From Cocos nucifera (taxonomy: Eukaryota; Streptophyta; Magnoliopsida; Arecales; Arecaceae), in contig QRFJ01002290.1 in assembly GCA_006176705.1 (NCBI GenBank), positions 444,001 through 508,000 on the forward strand: DNA of 64,000 nt, read 5' to 3'. Both the position numbers and the translations under genes were made by a program. This document shows positions 1 through 11,634 of the stretch, piece by piece. The notes beneath the pieces are model-generated. The model made no database searches, was not told the DNA's origin, and saw only the letters and a program-made list of their open reading frames with translations. Numbering within the stretch: position 1 is the stretch's first letter; each line of letters starts with the position of its first letter.

Positions 1-472
1 CGCGGAGAGAGTTCGGCTCTCGTGGGAGTTCGACTGAAACTCGATCGCTGAGGAGTTCTGCTAAAGCTTCACCGCTGGGAGTCTAAGGAGCTCGACCGCT
101 AAGCAGTTCGGCCGGCTGATGGGGTTCGAAGGAGCTCGACCGCTATGCAGTTCAGTCGGCTGAAGGGGTTCGAAGGATCTTGGCTGCTATGCAGTTTGAC
201 CGGCTGATGGAATTCGAAGGAGCTCGGTCGCTATGCAGTTTGGTCGACTGAAGGGGTTTGAAGGAGCTCGATCGCTGGGAGTCCAAGGAGCTCGACTGCT
301 AAGCAGTTCGATCGACTGAAGGAGTTCGGTCCGACCGTTGAGAGTCTGAAGGAGTTCGATCGACTGAAGGAGTACGGCTAAGATCTATCTACTGAAGCTC
401 TTCCATGGCTACTGATTGCATTAGGCTGAGGATCGAACTGGACTTCGATAGGAGTGAGGTTTATTCTCAACA
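1..472 (-). repeat. 3' LTR of element 1 (partial)
   Basis: Bases 1-472 align with about 8170-8591 of the complete LTR, beginning in both with CGCGGAGAGAGTTCGGCTCTCG and ending in TCAACA/CCAACA. This copy is about 50 bp longer than the matching part of the other, because an internal GGAGCTCGACCGCT-type minisatellite has an extra unit. The purine-rich minus-strand stretch just inside it (about 473-495, reading GAAAGTGGGAAGAC) is the expected polypurine tract. Confidence 0.88.
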
Positions 473-969
473 ATAGTCTTCCCACTTTCAAGTTCGAAAC
501 TCGAAGGAAGGAAGTGCAGAAAAGACGACTGTCGAAGTTCTCTTTTGGGCTCCGTGCTAATTCAGGTCGAAGCTCGGGGGAGATCTCATCTCCAGCTAAA
601 GTTGATGTTGAAGTTGAAGCCCAGGGGAGATCTCATCTTCAGTCGAGGTTGAAGTAGATCTCATCTCATACGGTCGAGGTTGGAGGTTGAGCTCCTCCGG
701 AGGGCGATATTGCCTTCAGTAGTCGAGGTTGACTCGGGAGAGATCTCCTCTCCTGCAGCCGTGATTAATACGAGCGCTCGAGAGATATCTTTCCTGGCCG
801 AGGTTGTCTCCGATCTTCTCTCTGGCCGAGATTGGCTCCGATCTTCTCTCTGGCTAAGGTTGACTCAGTCGCTCGAAAAAGATCTTATCTCTAGTCGAGG
901 TTGTCCATGGTCGCTCAGGCCGAGGTTGCTGGACCCTCGGGGGAGATCTTATTTTTTGTAGACTTCAGA

Positions 970-1835
970 GCTCGAACTTGGACTTTACTCGCGTTAGGAT
1001 GAGGTTTTCCTCCTACTCCTAACGGGCTGTGGGGGCACCTTCGGACCGTCGTCCGTGCCTCTTTTCCCATCTCGTCGAGGCCTTCGACTTTGCTCGCATT
1101 AGGATGAGGTTCTCCTCCTATTCCTAACGGGCTGCGGGGGTACATTCAAACCGTCGTCCGTCTCCCTCCATCTCATCTAAGATGAACGAGGTCTTCAACT
1201 TTGCTCGCGTTAGGATGAGGTTCCTTCCTCCTGTTCCTAATGGACCGTGGGGGCACATACAGACTGTCGTCCGTGGCCTCTCCCCCATCTCGTCTAAGGT
1301 GAACGAGGCCTTCGATTTTGCTCGCGTTAGGATGAGATTTCTCCTCCTGTTCCTAACGAACTATGGGGGCACATAAGGACCGTCGTCCGTGCCTCTCCTC
1401 CCATCTCGTCTAAGGTGAACGAGGCCTTCAACGTTGCTCACATTAGGACGAGGTTCCTCTTCTTGTTCCTAACGGGCTATGAGGGTATATACGGACCGTC
1501 GTCTGTGTCTCTTCCCCCATCTCATCTAAGGTGAACGAGGCCTTCGACTTTGCTCACGTTAGGATGAGGTTCTCCTCCTATTCCTAACGGGCTGTAGGGG
1601 CACATACAGACCGTCGTCCGTGCCTCTCCCTCCATCTCGTCTAAGGTGAACGAGGCTTTCGACTTTGCTCGCATTAGGACGAGGTTCTCCTCCTGTTCCT
1701 AATGGGCTGTGGGGGTACATGCGGACCGTCGTCCGCACTTCTTCTTCCATCTCGTCGAAGGTGAACGAGGCTTTTGACTTTGCTCACGTTAGGACGAGGT
1801 TCTCCTCCTGTTTCTAATGGGCCACTTTCGCTCAC
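970..1835 (-). repeat. 116-bp tandem array in the 3' region of element 1
   Basis: Eight diverged copies of a unit of about 116 bp. Starts of the recurring TTAGGAYGAGG lie near 993, 1096, 1209, 1325, 1442, 1558, 1673 and 1789. Each unit holds the imperfect hairpin GTTAGGAYGAGG...CCTATTCCTAAC, then GGACCGTCGTCCGTG, then a GGTGAACGAGGCCTTCGA segment. The array lies between the end of pol and the 3' LTR, the hypervariable position known for Tat/Ogre elements. Short open frames here are by-products of the repeat and are not genes. Confidence 0.88.
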
Positions 1836-1989
1836 TTTTTTTCTATCGTCACGTAATCCTTGCACTAGAAAATAATAATGCTGAGCGAAGAAGTTTTATT
1901 AAAGGGAGTCTACCGGTAATACATCCTCAGATTTTCTGAGTTCTAAGATTGGAAAAGCACTATTCCTCCAAGCTCCTTCAGGCGATAGA

Positions 1990-3600
1990 TTTTGGGCTGG
2001 ATGACCTCCACCACTTCGTACGGATCTTTTCAATTTGGGGCGAGCTTCCCTTGACTCTGAGGTTGAGAGATGGTGGCTCACTGAAGTACTAGGTCCCCCA
2101 CTCTGAACGTCTTATCCCTAACTTTGGAGTTATAGTACTAGGCCATCTTCCATCTGTAGGCTGCCATCCGGATACGGGCCTCCTCCCTTTTTTCTTCCAG
2201 CAGGTCGAGGTTAACTCTGAGGTCCTGGGGGTTGAGCTGCTCGTCAAAGCCTGCGACTCGTGCTGATGGGAGTTGAAGTTCGATCGGGATAACTGCCTCC
2301 ATGCCGAAGGTCAAGATGAAGGGTGTTTTTCCGGTCGGCGTTCTTTAAGTAGTTCGGTATGCCCAGAGAATGTGGTAGAGTTCGTCCACCCAAGCCCCCT
2401 TTGTCCTATCGAGCCTTGTCCTGATGCCTTGCAGCAGGGTCCGGTTGGTCACCTCAGCCTCCCCATTGGCCTATGGGTGAGCCACCGATGTGAAGTGGTG
2501 GGAGATGTTCAGTCCTCCGTAGATTCGATGAATCTTGTCCCAGCGAAATATCATCCATTATCGGTTATAAAGATTCGAGGCAGGCCAAACCGACAGACTA
2601 GTGATTTTCAGACGAAGTCTTGCACCTTGGCCTCAGTGATCTTCACTAGTGGTTCGGCTTTGACCCATTTAGTGAAATAATCGATCGCGACCAGGAGGAA
2701 CTTCCATTGCCCGGACGCTATTGGAAAGGGGCCGAGTATATCCATTCCTCACTGCACAAATGGCCAAGGTGCGCTGAGCGGAGCAAGCTCGGATGCCGAC
2801 TGCTTTTGCATGCTGGCGTTCTTCTGAAAGTGGTCGCACTTCTTCACATATTCCATGGAATCGTGAAACAAGGTCGGTCAGTAGTACCCCTACCGAAGTA
2901 GTTTTTGCGATAGGGATCTAGCTCCTGCATGGCTTCCGCAAAGTCCTTTGTGCACATCCCATAGTGCAAGGTTGGCCTCTGAAGGTCGAAGACATCTCAG
3001 CAACCGAAGGGAGTACGATCTCTTATACAACTTGCCTTCATATAAAACGTAGCGAGAGGCCTGATTCTTGAGCTTCCGAGCTTCTTTCCGATCGTGAGGA
3101 AGAACCCCCACTTTAAGGTAGGCGATCAATGGGTTGATCCAGCTGGGCTCGAATTTCATCTGCAGGATGGCCTGAGATTCCTCCATGGTTGGACACTTCA
3201 AAATTTTCAAAAATACTTCTTTGGGCAATTCGGTTGGAGCTGAAGTGGCCAACCTGGAGAAAAGATCGACTCTCGCATTTTTCACCCTTGGAATATGCTG
3301 AATGCCGAAACTATTGAAGGCTGGGATCAAATCCCTCACTTTTCTGAGGTATCTCGCCATGCCTTCCTCCCGTGCTTCGTAGCTGCCGTCAACTTGATCG
3401 ATCACTAGTTGGGAATCACTGTAGACTTGAAGTCAATCTACTTTTAATTTTCTTGCTATCTTTAATCCGACGATCAGCGCTTCATATTCGGCCCCATTGT
3501 TGGTCGCGGAAAATTCAAAGCGTAGCGCATACTCGACGACGACTCCTTCGGGACTGACCAAGATCAGACCTGCACCAACTCCAAAAAAGTTGGACGAACC
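1990..3600 (-). pseudogene. Second RNase H (aRH) and integrase of element 1, decayed
   Basis: The minus strand reads first a second RNase H-like domain (about 3240-3600; DGSYEAREE and VKNARVDLFSRLA), typical of the additional RNase H of Tat elements. It continues into the integrase zinc-binding region (VHKGLCGSHAG near 2930). The second cysteine of the expected CxxC appears changed: the segment reads KCDHFQKNA near 2840. The catalytic core follows at about 2300-2800 with GMDILGPFP and FITDNGWYF, giving the first two acidic residues of the DDE triad, but stop codons and frameshifts interrupt it. Integrase normally inserts the cDNA into the chromosome; this copy cannot be translated intact. Confidence 0.82.
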
Positions 3601-3669
3601 ATCCACGTGCCGGCCTCGCTCTGTTCAAGTTCGTCTTCGATCGAAATAGTACATTCTACCACAAAATCC

Positions 3670-4930
3670 GCCAATATCTAGGCCTTGATCGATGGCTTGG
3701 GTTGGTAGTTGATGTCGAACTCTATGAGCTCGATTGCCCATTTTGCGATTCTTTCGGAGGCGTCCATTCGGTGAAGGACTACTTTTATTGGTTGGTCTGT
3801 GAGGACCGTTATGGTGTGCTCATGAAAGTAAGGTCGGAGCCTTCTGGCAGCAATTAGAAGAGAGTAAGTTAGTTTTTCTAACCTAGAGTACCTGATCTCT
3901 GCATCCCTTAGGACCCGACTCACGTAATAGATCGATCACTACGTCCTTGCTTCTTTCTTGACCAGGACTGTCGCCAAGACCACTGGGGAGACAGTTAGAT
4001 ACAAGAATAATTTTTCTCTGGGTTTGGGTTTTGCCAGCAGTGGGGGTGAGTCGAGGTAGTTTTTAAGCTCCTCGAATGCCCGTTAGTACTCCGCTGTCTA
4101 GCAGAAGTCCTTCAGTCATCTGAGAACTTGGAAGAAGGGCGTGCATCGTTCGACCGATCTTGAGATGAAGCGATTTAGGGATGCCACCTTTTCGGTCAGA
4201 CACTGAACTTTCTTGATCATCTTCGGAGTAGTCATCTCTCGAATGGCTCGGATCTTCTCGAAGTTTACTTTGATTCCGCATCTCGACACCATGAACCCTA
4301 GAAACTTTTCGGAGGTCACACCAAAAGCGCACTTGGTCGGATTCAGCTTCATCTTGTGCTTCCTGAGTGCACCGAAGGTCTCTTTGAGATCAGCAAGATG
4401 GTCTGTCGAAGCTTGATTTTTGACGAGCATATCATCCACGTACACCTCCATGTTGCGGCCGATCTGCCCCTTGAAGATCTTATTAATCAAGTGCTGGTAA
4501 GTGGCCCCTACGTTTTTGAGTCCAAACGGTATGACCCTGTAACAATAGAGACCATGATCAATAATGAAGGTGGTCTTCTCTTCATCCTCGGACACCATCC
4601 GTATCTGGTTATAATCAGAAAAGGCATCCAAAAAGGTGAGGAGCTCATGGTCCGAGGTCGCATCCACCAACTGATCGATCCTGGGCAGGGGGTAGCTATC
4701 TTTCGGACAGGTCTTGTTCAGCTTCTTAAAGTCGACGCACATCCTTCACTTGTTATTCGTCTTCTTGACGAGGATCACGTTCGAGACCTAGGTCGGATAA
4801 TTAACCTCCCGGATGAGTCCGGCTTGGAGGAGCTTGTCTACTTCTTTGGCGATCGCTTTCTGCCTCTCCGAGGCGTGGTGGCGCATCTTTTCTCTTATCG
4901 ATCAATGCCTTGGATCGACGGCTAGCCGAT
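3670..4930 (-). pseudogene. Reverse transcriptase and RNase H of element 1, decayed
   Basis: The longest open part (4116-4742) reads CVDFKKLNKTCPKDSYPLP, then FLDAFSDYNQI, PFGLKNVGATYQ and the catalytic YVDDMLVK box. Upstream (4750-4930) the N-terminal part continues after in-frame stops with AGLIREV and NVILVKK. Downstream, after a break near 4060-4115, RNase H follows (3678-3923) with SRVLRDAEIRYSRLEKL and VLTDQPIKVVLHR. This is a Ty3/gypsy polymerase of the Tat group. The YVDD aspartates are intact but the frame is not, so the copy is a relic. The plus-strand frame at 4356-4925 is the complement shadow of this domain. Confidence 0.9.
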
Positions 4931-5289
4931 GTTCCATGACCTCGGCGTCAATCTCCGGCATGTCTGCTGGGGTCCAGGCGAAGACGTCTGCATTTCTCCT
5001 GAGGAAGGTGACGAGCTGCTTTCGAACCTCGTCCGCTAAGTTGGAGCCGATCTACACAGCATGCTCCAGCTTTCCATCATTTAAGGTCACAGAGATGAGG
5101 TCCTCCATAGGCTCGCCTCACTCCTTAGTGAGGTCGTCGCAAACATCCAGGCCGTCAACAAGATAAGAATCGGACCGTTCTCCCTTATGTAGGGCGATTG
5201 AGTAGCAGTGCCTCGCCAGAGCCTAATCTTCTCTGACTTCACCGACCCCGCGATCCATCGGGAACTTCATCTTCAAATAATAGGTTGAC

Positions 5290-5690
5290 ACCACCGCCTA
5301 AAGTGTATTTAGGCCAGGTCGGCTGAGAATCGCATTATAGGCGGATGAAGTCCTCACGACCAGGAAGTCGACCTGTATTTTGGCCAATTTTGGGTGTTGC
5401 CATGTCGTCACAGCCAAAGTTATTATGCCTTCAATTGGTACGGTGTTGCCAGCGAATCCTACCAACGGAGAGTTCATAGGCCCCAAGCGGTCGTCGGGTA
5501 GAGACATTTTTGAGAAGGCATCGTAAAATAATATGTCGATCGAGCTTCCATTATCCGCCAAAATACGGCGTACATCATAGTCAGTAATGTTCAAAGAAAT
5601 TACAACCGCATCATTATGCGAAAATTGGATCCCCTGGCCGTCCGCCTTGGTGAAGGTCATGGGATCCATGGTCCTCCATCTCTTTACCGA
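5290..5690 (-). pseudogene. Retroviral-type aspartic protease of element 1
   Basis: The open segment 5298-5669 on the minus strand carries ILADNGSSIDILFYDAF, the active-site motif in the D-N-G-S-S form often seen in Tat elements. It is followed by a flap-like PIEGIITLAV and the closing AYNAILSRPGLN. This protease would cut the Gag-Pol polyprotein. The segment lacks clear in-frame continuity with either gag or RT, and stops lie on both sides, so I treat it as part of the broken polyprotein. Confidence 0.85.
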
Positions 5691-5809
5691 TCCTTCGGAT
5701 CCGCTGGCCTCTCCTTATTGAAGTCCCTCCGAGATAGTGTTGATGATGCCTAGAGGCGGTCGATCTTCTTACTGGTTTTTCCCACTTAGCGGTAACGCCC
5801 TCAGCCGAT

Positions 5810-7301
5810 CTTTTCGATCTTTAGGTCATCTTCGTAGGAATCGACCAAGTCTACCTTGCTTGATGAGCTTTTCGATCTCGTCTCAGAGCTGGATACACTC
5901 CTCAGTGTCGTAACCGTGGTCATGATGGTAGAGGCAGAACTTGTTGGAATTGCATTTGCTGGGATGGGAATGCATTCTCTCCAGTCTCGAAAGTCGTTCC
6001 TTGATCTCCATCAGCACTTGGGTCTTTGGGGCATTGAGGGGGGCGTAGCTATGAAATCATCATCGGAGGGAACTTTGGCACTGGGGGGAACCTCAGCGTG
6101 CCCTTCCATCGGGGGTTCCCTACCTCCGAGCTCGAGGGGAAGTTCGGGCTCGCTCGCAACTAGGGGGAGTCCGAGAACGCGGTCAAGCTTCAGTCCACTT
6201 TTTTTCTTCGGTGGGCTTGCTTGGTCCGCTGATTCGCCGCTTACCGCTGGCTTCATCATCCTTAGCCTCGAAAGCCTCCTCTGCTCGGACATAACTTTCG
6301 GCCCGAGCTAGCATGTTAGCAAAATCTCGGGGATACTTCTTCTTCAGAAAGAACAGCAAGTCATTCTTCTGAAGGCCACCCTTGAGGGCGACCATGGCAA
6401 CTGACTGATCCAGGTTCCGGACCTTCAATGCGGCAGTATTAAATCGAATGACATAAGCCCGGATAGGTTCCCCCTCCTTCTGCCTAATGGCCATTAAGAA
6501 ATCCGAGCCTCGGCGCGGACATCGACTACTGATGAAATGGGCCATGAATTATTGGCTCATCTGGTCAAATGATAAGATGGTACTTGGCTTAAGCATTGAG
6601 TACTAATTTTTGGCGGCCCCCTTAAGGGTAGAGGGGAAAGCCCAGCATAAGATGGCGTCTCACGCGTCGTGGAGCAACATCGTTGTCCGAAAGACTTTCA
6701 GATGGTTGATCGGATCGGTGGTCCCATTGTAACTCTCGAGCTGCGGGAGCTTGAAGTTCGGTGGGATCGGCTCCTGCATAATTTTCTGCGAAAAAGGAGG
6801 GTCAGTGCAAATGTCATTACCACGTGAGGAGGGAGTGTGACGAAGTTCTTCGATTCGTCAGCTTATTTCTAAGAGCCTTTGATCTAAGAGATCTTCACGA
6901 TCTCTGATCTCCAAGGTTTTCTTACAGAATGGGTGCGAAGCTTCACCCTGGGTCGAGCCACGGTCCGAGCATGGGCTCTCCCTACTTTGCCTTCCCCTTC
7001 CCCTTCTGGGGATCGGAGGTCGAGTAGCCCACGTTGGTCGCCCCTGGACTGGACCACATGGCTCTGGAGAATCCTGCACCGATTGAGGTGGTACTGGGGC
7101 CTGCTGGTGCATGGCCTGCACCGTCTGCACTGCCTTCGTAAGACCACGAACTTGCTGGACGAGCAAGTTGAACTGCTCGGCATCCACCACGGCTATAGAG
7201 AAAACTTGAGTCATCAGGGCCGGAGCGGGAGCGGATAGATCCGAGCAGGATCGGGCCACGAAGGCCATCGATCGTCGAGTCGAGGCTCTCTTGAGGGGCA
7301 T
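5810..7301 (-). pseudogene. gag of element 1, decayed
   Basis: Translation would start at the ATG at 7299-7301 (MPLKRASTRRS), matching the gag starts of elements 2 and 3. The middle (6183-6545) reads FISSRCPRRGSDFLM and VAMVALKGGLQKNDLLFFLKK, the retrotransposon gag core. The C-terminal part near 5850-5960 holds a zinc-knuckle-like YHHDHGYDTEEC motif followed by an in-frame stop. Several frameshifts separate these parts, so no full-length protein can be made. Gag normally forms the virus-like particle and packages element RNA. Confidence 0.85.
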
Positions 7302-7411
7302 TTTTTATGAAAAAGAGTTCTAGAGAGGAAGAAGAGAGATCTTCGGAGAGAGAGAGAAGTCGCCGCCGAGCACTCCTTTAAGAACAAGAGAACCTCAGTG
7401 ATTCGGGCCCT

Positions 7412-7427
7412 CCTTCTAGCGTCAATC
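7412..7427 (-). other. Primer binding site of element 1
   Basis: Immediately inside the 5' LTR the minus strand reads GATTGACGCTAGAAGG. It corresponds to GATTGGCGCTAGAGG in element 2, with the TGGCGC core changed to TGACGC. Position and similarity identify it as the tRNA primer site; I do not assign the tRNA species. Confidence 0.6.
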
Positions 7428-8591
7428 TGTTGACGCAGAATCTGATCGTCGTCGGAATCAGTTGGAGCGGAGGTGGACGAGGTCACCGTCGGGACTTGCA
7501 AAATAAAATTTCATCCAGAGTCGGTGGGGGGTGGCTCCGGCAAGAACTCCGACGATCAAGTCAGCTCTGGCCAACAGGAATAGAGTGCTCGAGAATGAGT
7601 TCCACAGAGCTTAGAGAGGAAGAGGAGAGCTTAGAGATCAGAGGTTAGAGTTAGCATATCAGGAGGATCCTTTTTATAGGCGGAGCTTGATGGTGACAGC
7701 TGTAGCCGCATGCTGGCGGACCGCTTGAGGTCCGATGGAGTCAGTCCCAGGGGAAGGCACCGTCTGCAGCAGATTGATGGTGACAACCACCGCTGTCTGG
7801 TAGCGAATCGCTGTCGCTTGCGACGGATTGATGGTGATGGCTGCAACTATTTTGATACTGAGCCGCTTGGGACCGAATGAAGGGTTGAAGAACTTTGACG
7901 TGTACCCATTTTGGAGGAGTTCGGACTCCTGAAGAGGAAGCTCGGAAGAAGTTTGGCTCCCGTAGGCGTCTGACTGGAGGTGCGTGGCTAAGGCTCGATC
8001 GCTGGGAAGTTCGATAGGAGCTCGGCCGATCGAAGGGGGTGTCTGAGAGGAGTCCGGCTCCTGAAGAAGTCTGGCCGAAGGATGTCTGGGATGAGTCCAG
8101 CTCCCGAGGAAGTCTGACCGAAAGGAAAGCTTGGAGGGAGTTTGGCTCTTGCAGGCATCTAGTTGGAACGGCGCGGAGAGAGTTCGGCTCTCGCGGGAGT
8201 CCGACTGAAGCTCAGCCGTTGAGGAGTTTCGCTAAAGCCCCGTCGCTGAGAGTCCAAGGAGCTCGGCCGCTAAGCAGTTCGGCCGGTTGATGGGGTTCGA
8301 GGGAGCTCGACCGCTAAGTAGTTCGGTCGGCTGATGGGGTTCGAAGGAGCTCGGCCGCTATGCAGTTCGACTGGCTGAAGGAGTTCGAAGGAGCTTGGCC
8401 GCTAAGCAGTTCGACCGGCTGAAGGGATTTATTTCGATCGTTGAGAGTCCGAAGGAGTTCGGCCGCAGAAGAGTTTGATCGGCTGAAGGGGTATGGCTAA
8501 GACCCGTCCGCTGAAGTTCTTCCGCGTCTACTGGTTGCATTAGGCTGAGGATCGAACTGGACTTCGACAGGAGCGGGGTTTATCCCCAACA
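7428..8591 (-). repeat. 5' LTR of element 1 (complete, 1164 bp)
   Basis: It begins TGTTGACG (plus 7428) and ends CCAACA (8591), so it has the TG...CA ends of an LTR. On the minus strand a TATA box reads CCTATAAAAAGG (plus 7671-7680), with the expected transcript running leftward into gag. The part from about 8170 is repeated at 1-472. The U3 part contains GC-rich minisatellite units of GTTCGAAGGAGCTCGGCCGCT type. Confidence 0.88.
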
Positions 8592-8633
8592 GGATACATA
8601 TGCTAAAAAAGAAAATAAAGAGGTGCACATGAA

Positions 8634-8667
<34 letters not shown>

Positions 8668-8717
8668 CATACATACATACATACATATATATATATATAT
8701 CTTCTTTTTTTAAGTTA
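8592..8717. repeat. 126-bp spacer with (ATAC)n microsatellite
   Basis: This short segment separates the outer ends of elements 1 and 2. It contains GATACATATGC, then an imperfect ATAC tetranucleotide run with ATAT interruptions (about 8630-8702), then TTCTTTTTTTAAGTTA, whose last five bases are the target duplication of element 2. No gene is present. Confidence 0.9.
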
Positions 8718-10065
8718 TATTGGGGATAAACTCCGCTTCCATCGAAGTCCAGTTCGGTGCTCAGCCTGAAGCGGTCGGTAGCCACGGAAGAGCTTCAGCG
8801 GACGGACTTTAGCCAAACTCCTACAGTCGGATGAACTGCTTAGCGGCCGAGCTCCTTCAGACTCCGAGCGGTCAGGCTTTAGTCGAACTCCTACAGTCGG
8901 ACGAACTGCTTAGCGGCCGAGCTCCTTCGAACTCCCAGCGGTCGGGCTTTAGCCGAACTCCTACAGTCGGACAAACTGCTTAGCGGCTGAGCTCCTTCGA
9001 ACTCCCAGCGGCCAGGCTTTAGTCGAACTCCTATAGTCGGACGAACTGCTTAGCGGCCGAGCTTCTTCGGACTCCCAACGGCCGGACTTTAGCCGAACTC
9101 CTACAGCCGGTCGAACTGCTTAGTGGTCGAGCTCCTTTGGACTCCCAGCGGTCGGACTTTAGCCAAACTTTTCAACGGCCGAGCTTCAGTCGGACTCCCG
9201 TGAGAACCAAACTCTCTCCGCATCCTTCCAGCCAGACGTCTGTTGGTGCCGAACTCCCTCCAAGCTTTCTCTTCGACCGAATTCCCACAGGAGTCGAACT
9301 CCTTCCAAGCTCCCCCTTCGGTCGAACTCCTCAGCGGTTACGCCCCGATCGAGCTTCGCTCGGACTCCCACAGGAGTCGAACTCCTTTCGAGCTCCCCCT
9401 TCGACCAAACTCCTCTTGGAGTCCGAACTTCTTTGAAATTGATATATGCCCAAGTCCACCAACCAACGCCTGCTTCCTCGAGCTACGACTGTTGGACCTC
9501 GACGGTATGGCCGCCACTATCAGTCTGGCGATGCCACTCTCTCCGTAACCAGTCCCGTGCGGTCCGTAATTGGACGACATGGCCACCACTACTGACGATG
9601 CCACTCTCTCCGTAACCAGTCCCATGCGGCCCACAATCGGACGACATTGCCAACACTTCTGGCGACGCCACTCTTCCTGTAACCAGCCCCATGCAACCTA
9701 TGATCTGCCAGTATGGTTGTCACTATCTACCTGACGATGCCGTACCGAACTCCATGCGACCCCGATGGCTTGCCACCAGGCGGTATGGCCGTCACCATCA
9801 ATTAAGCTCCGCCTATAAAGGACCCTCCAAATATGCTAACTTTAATCTCTGATCTCTAAGCTCTCCTCTCCCTCTCTAAGCTCTGTGGAACTCATTTTCG
9901 AGCACTCTATTCCTGTTGGCCAGAGCTGACTTGATCGTCGGAGGATCCTACCGGAGCCACCCTCCCACCGGCTCCGAACGAAACTTTATTTTGTAGATCT
10001 CCGACGGCAACCTCGTCCACCTTCGCTCCAGCTGATTCCGACGACGACCAGATTCTGCGTCAACA
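8718..10065 (+). repeat. 5' LTR of element 2 (1348 bp)
   Basis: Starts TATTGGGGATAAA and ends GCGTCAACA directly before the primer site. U3 contains a minisatellite of period 70 bp: ACTGCTTAG recurs near 8834, 8904, 8974, 9044 and 9114. A TATA box CTATAAAG lies at 9813-9820, followed by CT-rich sequence expected for the R region start. Confidence 0.9.
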
Positions 10066-10085
10066 GATTGGCGCTAGAGGAAGGG
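10066..10085 (+). other. Primer binding site of element 2
   Basis: Directly after the LTR the plus strand reads TTGGCGCTAGAGGAAGG (10068 onward). TGGCGC next to an LTR is a common start of plant Ty3 primer sites. The following bases do not let me name the tRNA. Confidence 0.6.
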
Positions 10086-10189
10086 CTCGAACCTTCGAGA
10101 TTTTCTTATTCTTAAAGGAGTGCTTGACGACGATTTTCCCCTTCCCTCTCCGAAGATCTCTCTTCTTAGAGTTCTTTTCTAAAGAGAAA

Positions 10190-11634
10190 ATGCCTCCTAG
10201 GAGAGTCTCGACTCGGCGATCGATGGCCTCCGCATCTCGATCCTGTCCTGATCTGTCTGCTTCTACTTCAGCTCTGGCAACTCAGGTTCCACCTATACCC
10301 ACGATAAATATGGAGCAGTTCAACCTGCTCGTCCGACAGGTCCGTGACCTCATGGATGCAATGTGGGCCATGCAGTAGCCTCCGGTGGTGACTCCATCAG
10401 AAAATCCGCCATTCGGATGTCGAAAATCGGCCCCAAGGAAGGGTACTCGGGCCGGTGTGCTCGCCGCCCCTTGGAAAGAGAAATAGAGAGTTGGGGATCC
10501 ATGTTCGGATCATGATTTTTCTTTGGAGGAGATCTTTCCCATTTGTAGTCGGAAGTTTCCCAAGATCTGCGATCAGGACGACGCCCTTGATCACAGACTG
10601 CGAAAGATGGACCGACGGATTGAAGAGCTCGGCCACGTCGTTTCGGCTCATCTTGCCGACGTCCGCATCGATCCCCCTTTCTCCCTTCAGATTATGCAAG
10701 AGCCCATCCCACCGAACTTCAAGCTCCCTCAACTTGAAAGCTACGATGGAACCTTTGATCCGGTTGATCATCTGGAGGCCTTCCGGATCATGATGCTACT
10801 TTAGACGCTTCAGACACCATGCTGTGCCGAGCCTTCTCATCTACCTTAAAGGAAGCAGCGAGAAACTGATACTCGATGTTGAAGCCGAGTACGATCTTCT
10901 TTTTTGATCAGATGAGCAGTCAGTTCGCGGCCCACTTCATCAGCAGCCGACGTCTGCACCGAGGTTCGGATTTTCTGATGAACGTTAAGCAGAAGCAAGG
11001 AGAATCCATTCGGGCTTACATCATCTGGTTTAACACCGCGACATTGGAGGTCCGGGACTTGGACCAGTCTGTTGCGATGGCCGCACTTAAGGGCAGCCTT
11101 CAGAAAAATGATTTGCTGTTCTTTCTGAAAAAAAAGTATCCCAGGGACTTCGTCGATCTACTGGCTCGGACCGAGAGATATGTCCGTGCAGAAGAAGCCT
11201 TCAAGTTGAAGGATGAAGAAGCCTTAAGGGAGCGGCTGGCAGACGATGGAGAGCCGAACGAAGTTCGACCACGCTCACGGACTCCCTTCGAAAGCAGGCG
11301 GGCCCAAACTCCTCAAGCTCGCCACCTAAGAAGCTCCGATAGAGGGGCGTGAAGAAATCCTCCTCCCAAAAGATTCCACGACTACGCCCCCCTCAACTCT
11401 CCTCGAACTCAGATTCTCACCGAAGTTAAGAACCAACTGCCAAGACCAGAAGGGTTACGGTCTCCCCCAAACAAGCACGATCGAAGCAAGTACTACCTCT
11501 ACAATCGCGACCACGGCCACGACACTGAGGAATGCATCCAGCTCCGAGACAAAATTGAGGAGCTCGTTAGAAAGGGACGGCTGGATAAATTTCTTCGACG
11601 CCAGCCTGAAGATCGGTCAAGGGCGCTGCCGTAA
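10190..11634 (+). pseudogene. gag of element 2, broken by stops and frameshifts
   Basis: The ATG at 10190 opens MPPRRVSTRRSMAS, matching the gag starts of elements 1 and 3. In-frame stops occur early (TAG after GCCATGCAG near 10376, then near 10485), and a frameshift follows. The gag core resumes at 10523-10800 (FKLPQLESYDGTFDPVDHL) and at 10876-11352 (FDQMSSQFAAHFISSRR, MAALKGSLQKNDLLFFLKKK). The C-terminal zinc-knuckle-like region lies near 11490-11540. The expected terminal stop (GCTGCCGTAA) is at 11632-11634, at the same point as in element 3. The protein would bind RNA and form particles; this copy cannot. Confidence 0.88.

Larger units (their letters stand above)
1..8591 (-). mobile_element. 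Element 1: Tat-lineage Ty3/gypsy LTR retrotransposon, decayed, cut by window edge
   Basis: Read on the minus strand the order is 5' LTR (7428-8591), primer binding site, gag, protease, reverse transcriptase, RNase H, a second RNase H-like domain, integrase, tandem array, 3' LTR (1-472, incomplete). Domain order gag-PR-RT-RH-aRH-INT with two RNase H domains is the hallmark of the Tat/Ogre lineage. The left LTR runs off the window, so the element extends beyond base 1. Every coding segment is broken by stops or frameshifts, so it cannot now make its own enzymes. The LTR end reads CCAACA at 8586-8591 on the plus strand, followed by GGATA as the possible target duplication; its partner lies outside the window. 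Confidence 0.92.

Noticed and set aside
4356..4925. Plus-strand frame of 189 codons
   Set aside because: It lies opposite the reverse transcriptase domain, which has clear motifs on the minus strand; a complement shadow.
5298..5669. Protease with Asn instead of Thr in the active-site D-T-G
   Set aside because: D-N-G-S-S is frequent in Tat-type proteases, so the change is not a sign of decay in itself.
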